DNA from: Blastocystis hominis
Taxonomy: Eukaryota > Sar > Bigyra > Opalinata > Blastocystidae
Reading direction: 5' to 3'
NCBI RefSeq assembly: GCF_000151665.1
Contig: NW_013171822.1
Coordinates: 62,001-126,000, forward strand
Length of the DNA stretch: 64,000 nt
The notes beneath the pieces were generated by a model. It saw only the letters and a list, made by a program, of their open reading frames with translations, was not told where the DNA came from and ran no database searches. Each line of letters begins with the position of its first letter. The stretch's first letter is position 1. The translations under genes were made by a program, and so were the position numbers. Of this stretch, positions 63,577-64,000 are shown piece after piece.

Positions 63577-64000
63577 ATGAAAACAAAAAATGAGAGTCAA
63601 TTGGTGCAACGTCTATCTCCTTTTGACTACTCTCTTGCTCATCAATGGAATCATTCTGAATATACGTCTAACTACTTCATTAACTCGAGAGTATGATTTG
63701 ACGACTCGTCTTATGTAGGATTAAGGTAGACTTGGAAAGTAAGGTCGATACTGCACCTACGAGTGTTGAACCTGTGAGGGAGGAAAAACAAGAGCAGTAT
63801 TTTGATTCTTTTGAGGACCCGGTGGATTATTGGGATGAATCCTGGTATTTCTGTATGGTTCTGGTTCACTGTAGGAAAATACGTCTAGAACAGAGAAAGC
63901 AACGCTTTTTTGAAAATCTGGGAGAGTAGCTATCTATCTAAATTGATCGTAAATTTTCTAGAGCCAAAGTGGACGAATCGTTTCTCCCTGTGAATGATGC
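63577..64000 (+). CDS. Hypothetical protein, 3' partial at window edge
   Basis: ATG 63577 starts MKTKNESQLVQRLSPFDYSL. Introns of 35 nt (63690-63724, ending AAG), 30 nt (about 63844-63873) and 36 nt (about 63927-63962) keep frame through FEDPVDYWDESWKIRLEQRK and RFFENLGEAKVDESFLPV to the window end. The YW-containing segment recalls N-terminal parts of some methyltransferase-like proteins, but this is not enough to name it. Confidence 0.55.

Noticed and set aside
63457-63696. 79-codon plus-strand ORF
   Set aside because: Overlaps tRNA-Gly on the other strand and the beginning of the next gene; its first part is the tRNA complement.
1-64000. Transposons, LINEs, retroelements or virus-like elements
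   Set aside because: No reverse transcriptase, integrase, transposase, capsid or terminal repeats were recognised in any translated frame.
1-64000. Alternative genetic code (stop reassigned) to explain missing or in-frame stops
   Set aside because: In-frame stops fall inside 28-38 nt GT..AG introns, and missing terminal stops coincide with the poly(A) motif; TAA, TAG and TGA all serve as normal stops elsewhere.

Overview
The window is compact, gene-dense nuclear DNA from a protist, and almost certainly from Blastocystis (Stramenopiles). Two independent signatures support this. First, introns are tiny and uniform (mostly 28-34 nt, GT at the 5' end, usually TAG and sometimes CAG, AAG or GAG at the 3' end), and I could splice about 30 genes by eye with frame kept. 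Second, the octamer TGTTTGTT, or a close variant, sits at most gene ends about 5 bp after a T where cleavage is expected. In Blastocystis this motif is known to follow the poly(A) site, and polyadenylation itself is known to complete stop codons. At least eight genes here appear to end that way (near 19305, 27286, 27312, 30068, 36504, 48131, 60097 and 60124).

Layout, left to right. 1-3.7 kb: intronless multi-VWA protein, entering from the left edge. 4-8.7 kb: EXO1 nuclease, a Golgi-type glycosyltransferase, and a beta-adaptin ending in an acidic tail. 9.1-11.8 kb: intronless GC-rich ADP-forming acyl-CoA synthetase fused to a GNAT domain. 11.9-17.8 kb: WEE1-like kinase and TMEM94-like P-type ATPase relative, divergent from a 59-bp gap. 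18-28.4 kb: ER-type SDR, L7Ae-family RNA-binding protein, AAR2, a CENP-C/Mif2-like cupin protein, a MORN/LRR protein, a WW-cyclophilin and a signal-anchored protein. 28.6-38.6 kb: PIG-A, two unrecognised genes, Arp10/Arp11, AlkD-like protein and ALIX (divergent from a 58-bp gap), an unknown, and RsmH/METTL15. 38.7-44.1 kb: unknown, RluA-type pseudouridine synthase, second glycosyltransferase, VAP. 44.2-52.4 kb: a large protein with acidic low-complexity sequence and a 272-nt repeat-bearing intron, then a gene predicted to fuse MYB(SHAQKYF), ankyrin repeats, a histone deacetylase and a PHD finger. 52.6-58.6 kb: small unknowns, a GNAT acetyltransferase, a PH-CAMK-SH3b kinase, a 1-kb AT-rich desert, and a Tat-SF1/CUS2-like splicing factor. 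58.7-64 kb: GDP-mannose pyrophosphorylase, a coiled-coil protein, alanine aminotransferase with a likely organelle leader, tRNA-Gly(TCC), and the start of a gene leaving the window.

The genes are an ordinary eukaryotic mixture: membrane traffic, mRNA splicing, glycosylation (GMPP and PIG-A act in GDP-mannose and GPI supply), DNA repair and chromatin, and anaerobic-style energy metabolism (ADP-forming acyl-CoA synthetase, alanine aminotransferase). I saw no convincing mobile element, virus relic or CRISPR array. The most interesting signals are stop codons completed by polyadenylation, near-identical micro-introns in unrelated genes that suggest introner-like spread, an intron enlarged by a 31-bp tandem repeat, and the MYB-ANK-HDAC-PHD fusion. 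All exon structures are inferred by reading frame, splice signal and homology remembered from protein families; none was checked with a tool.
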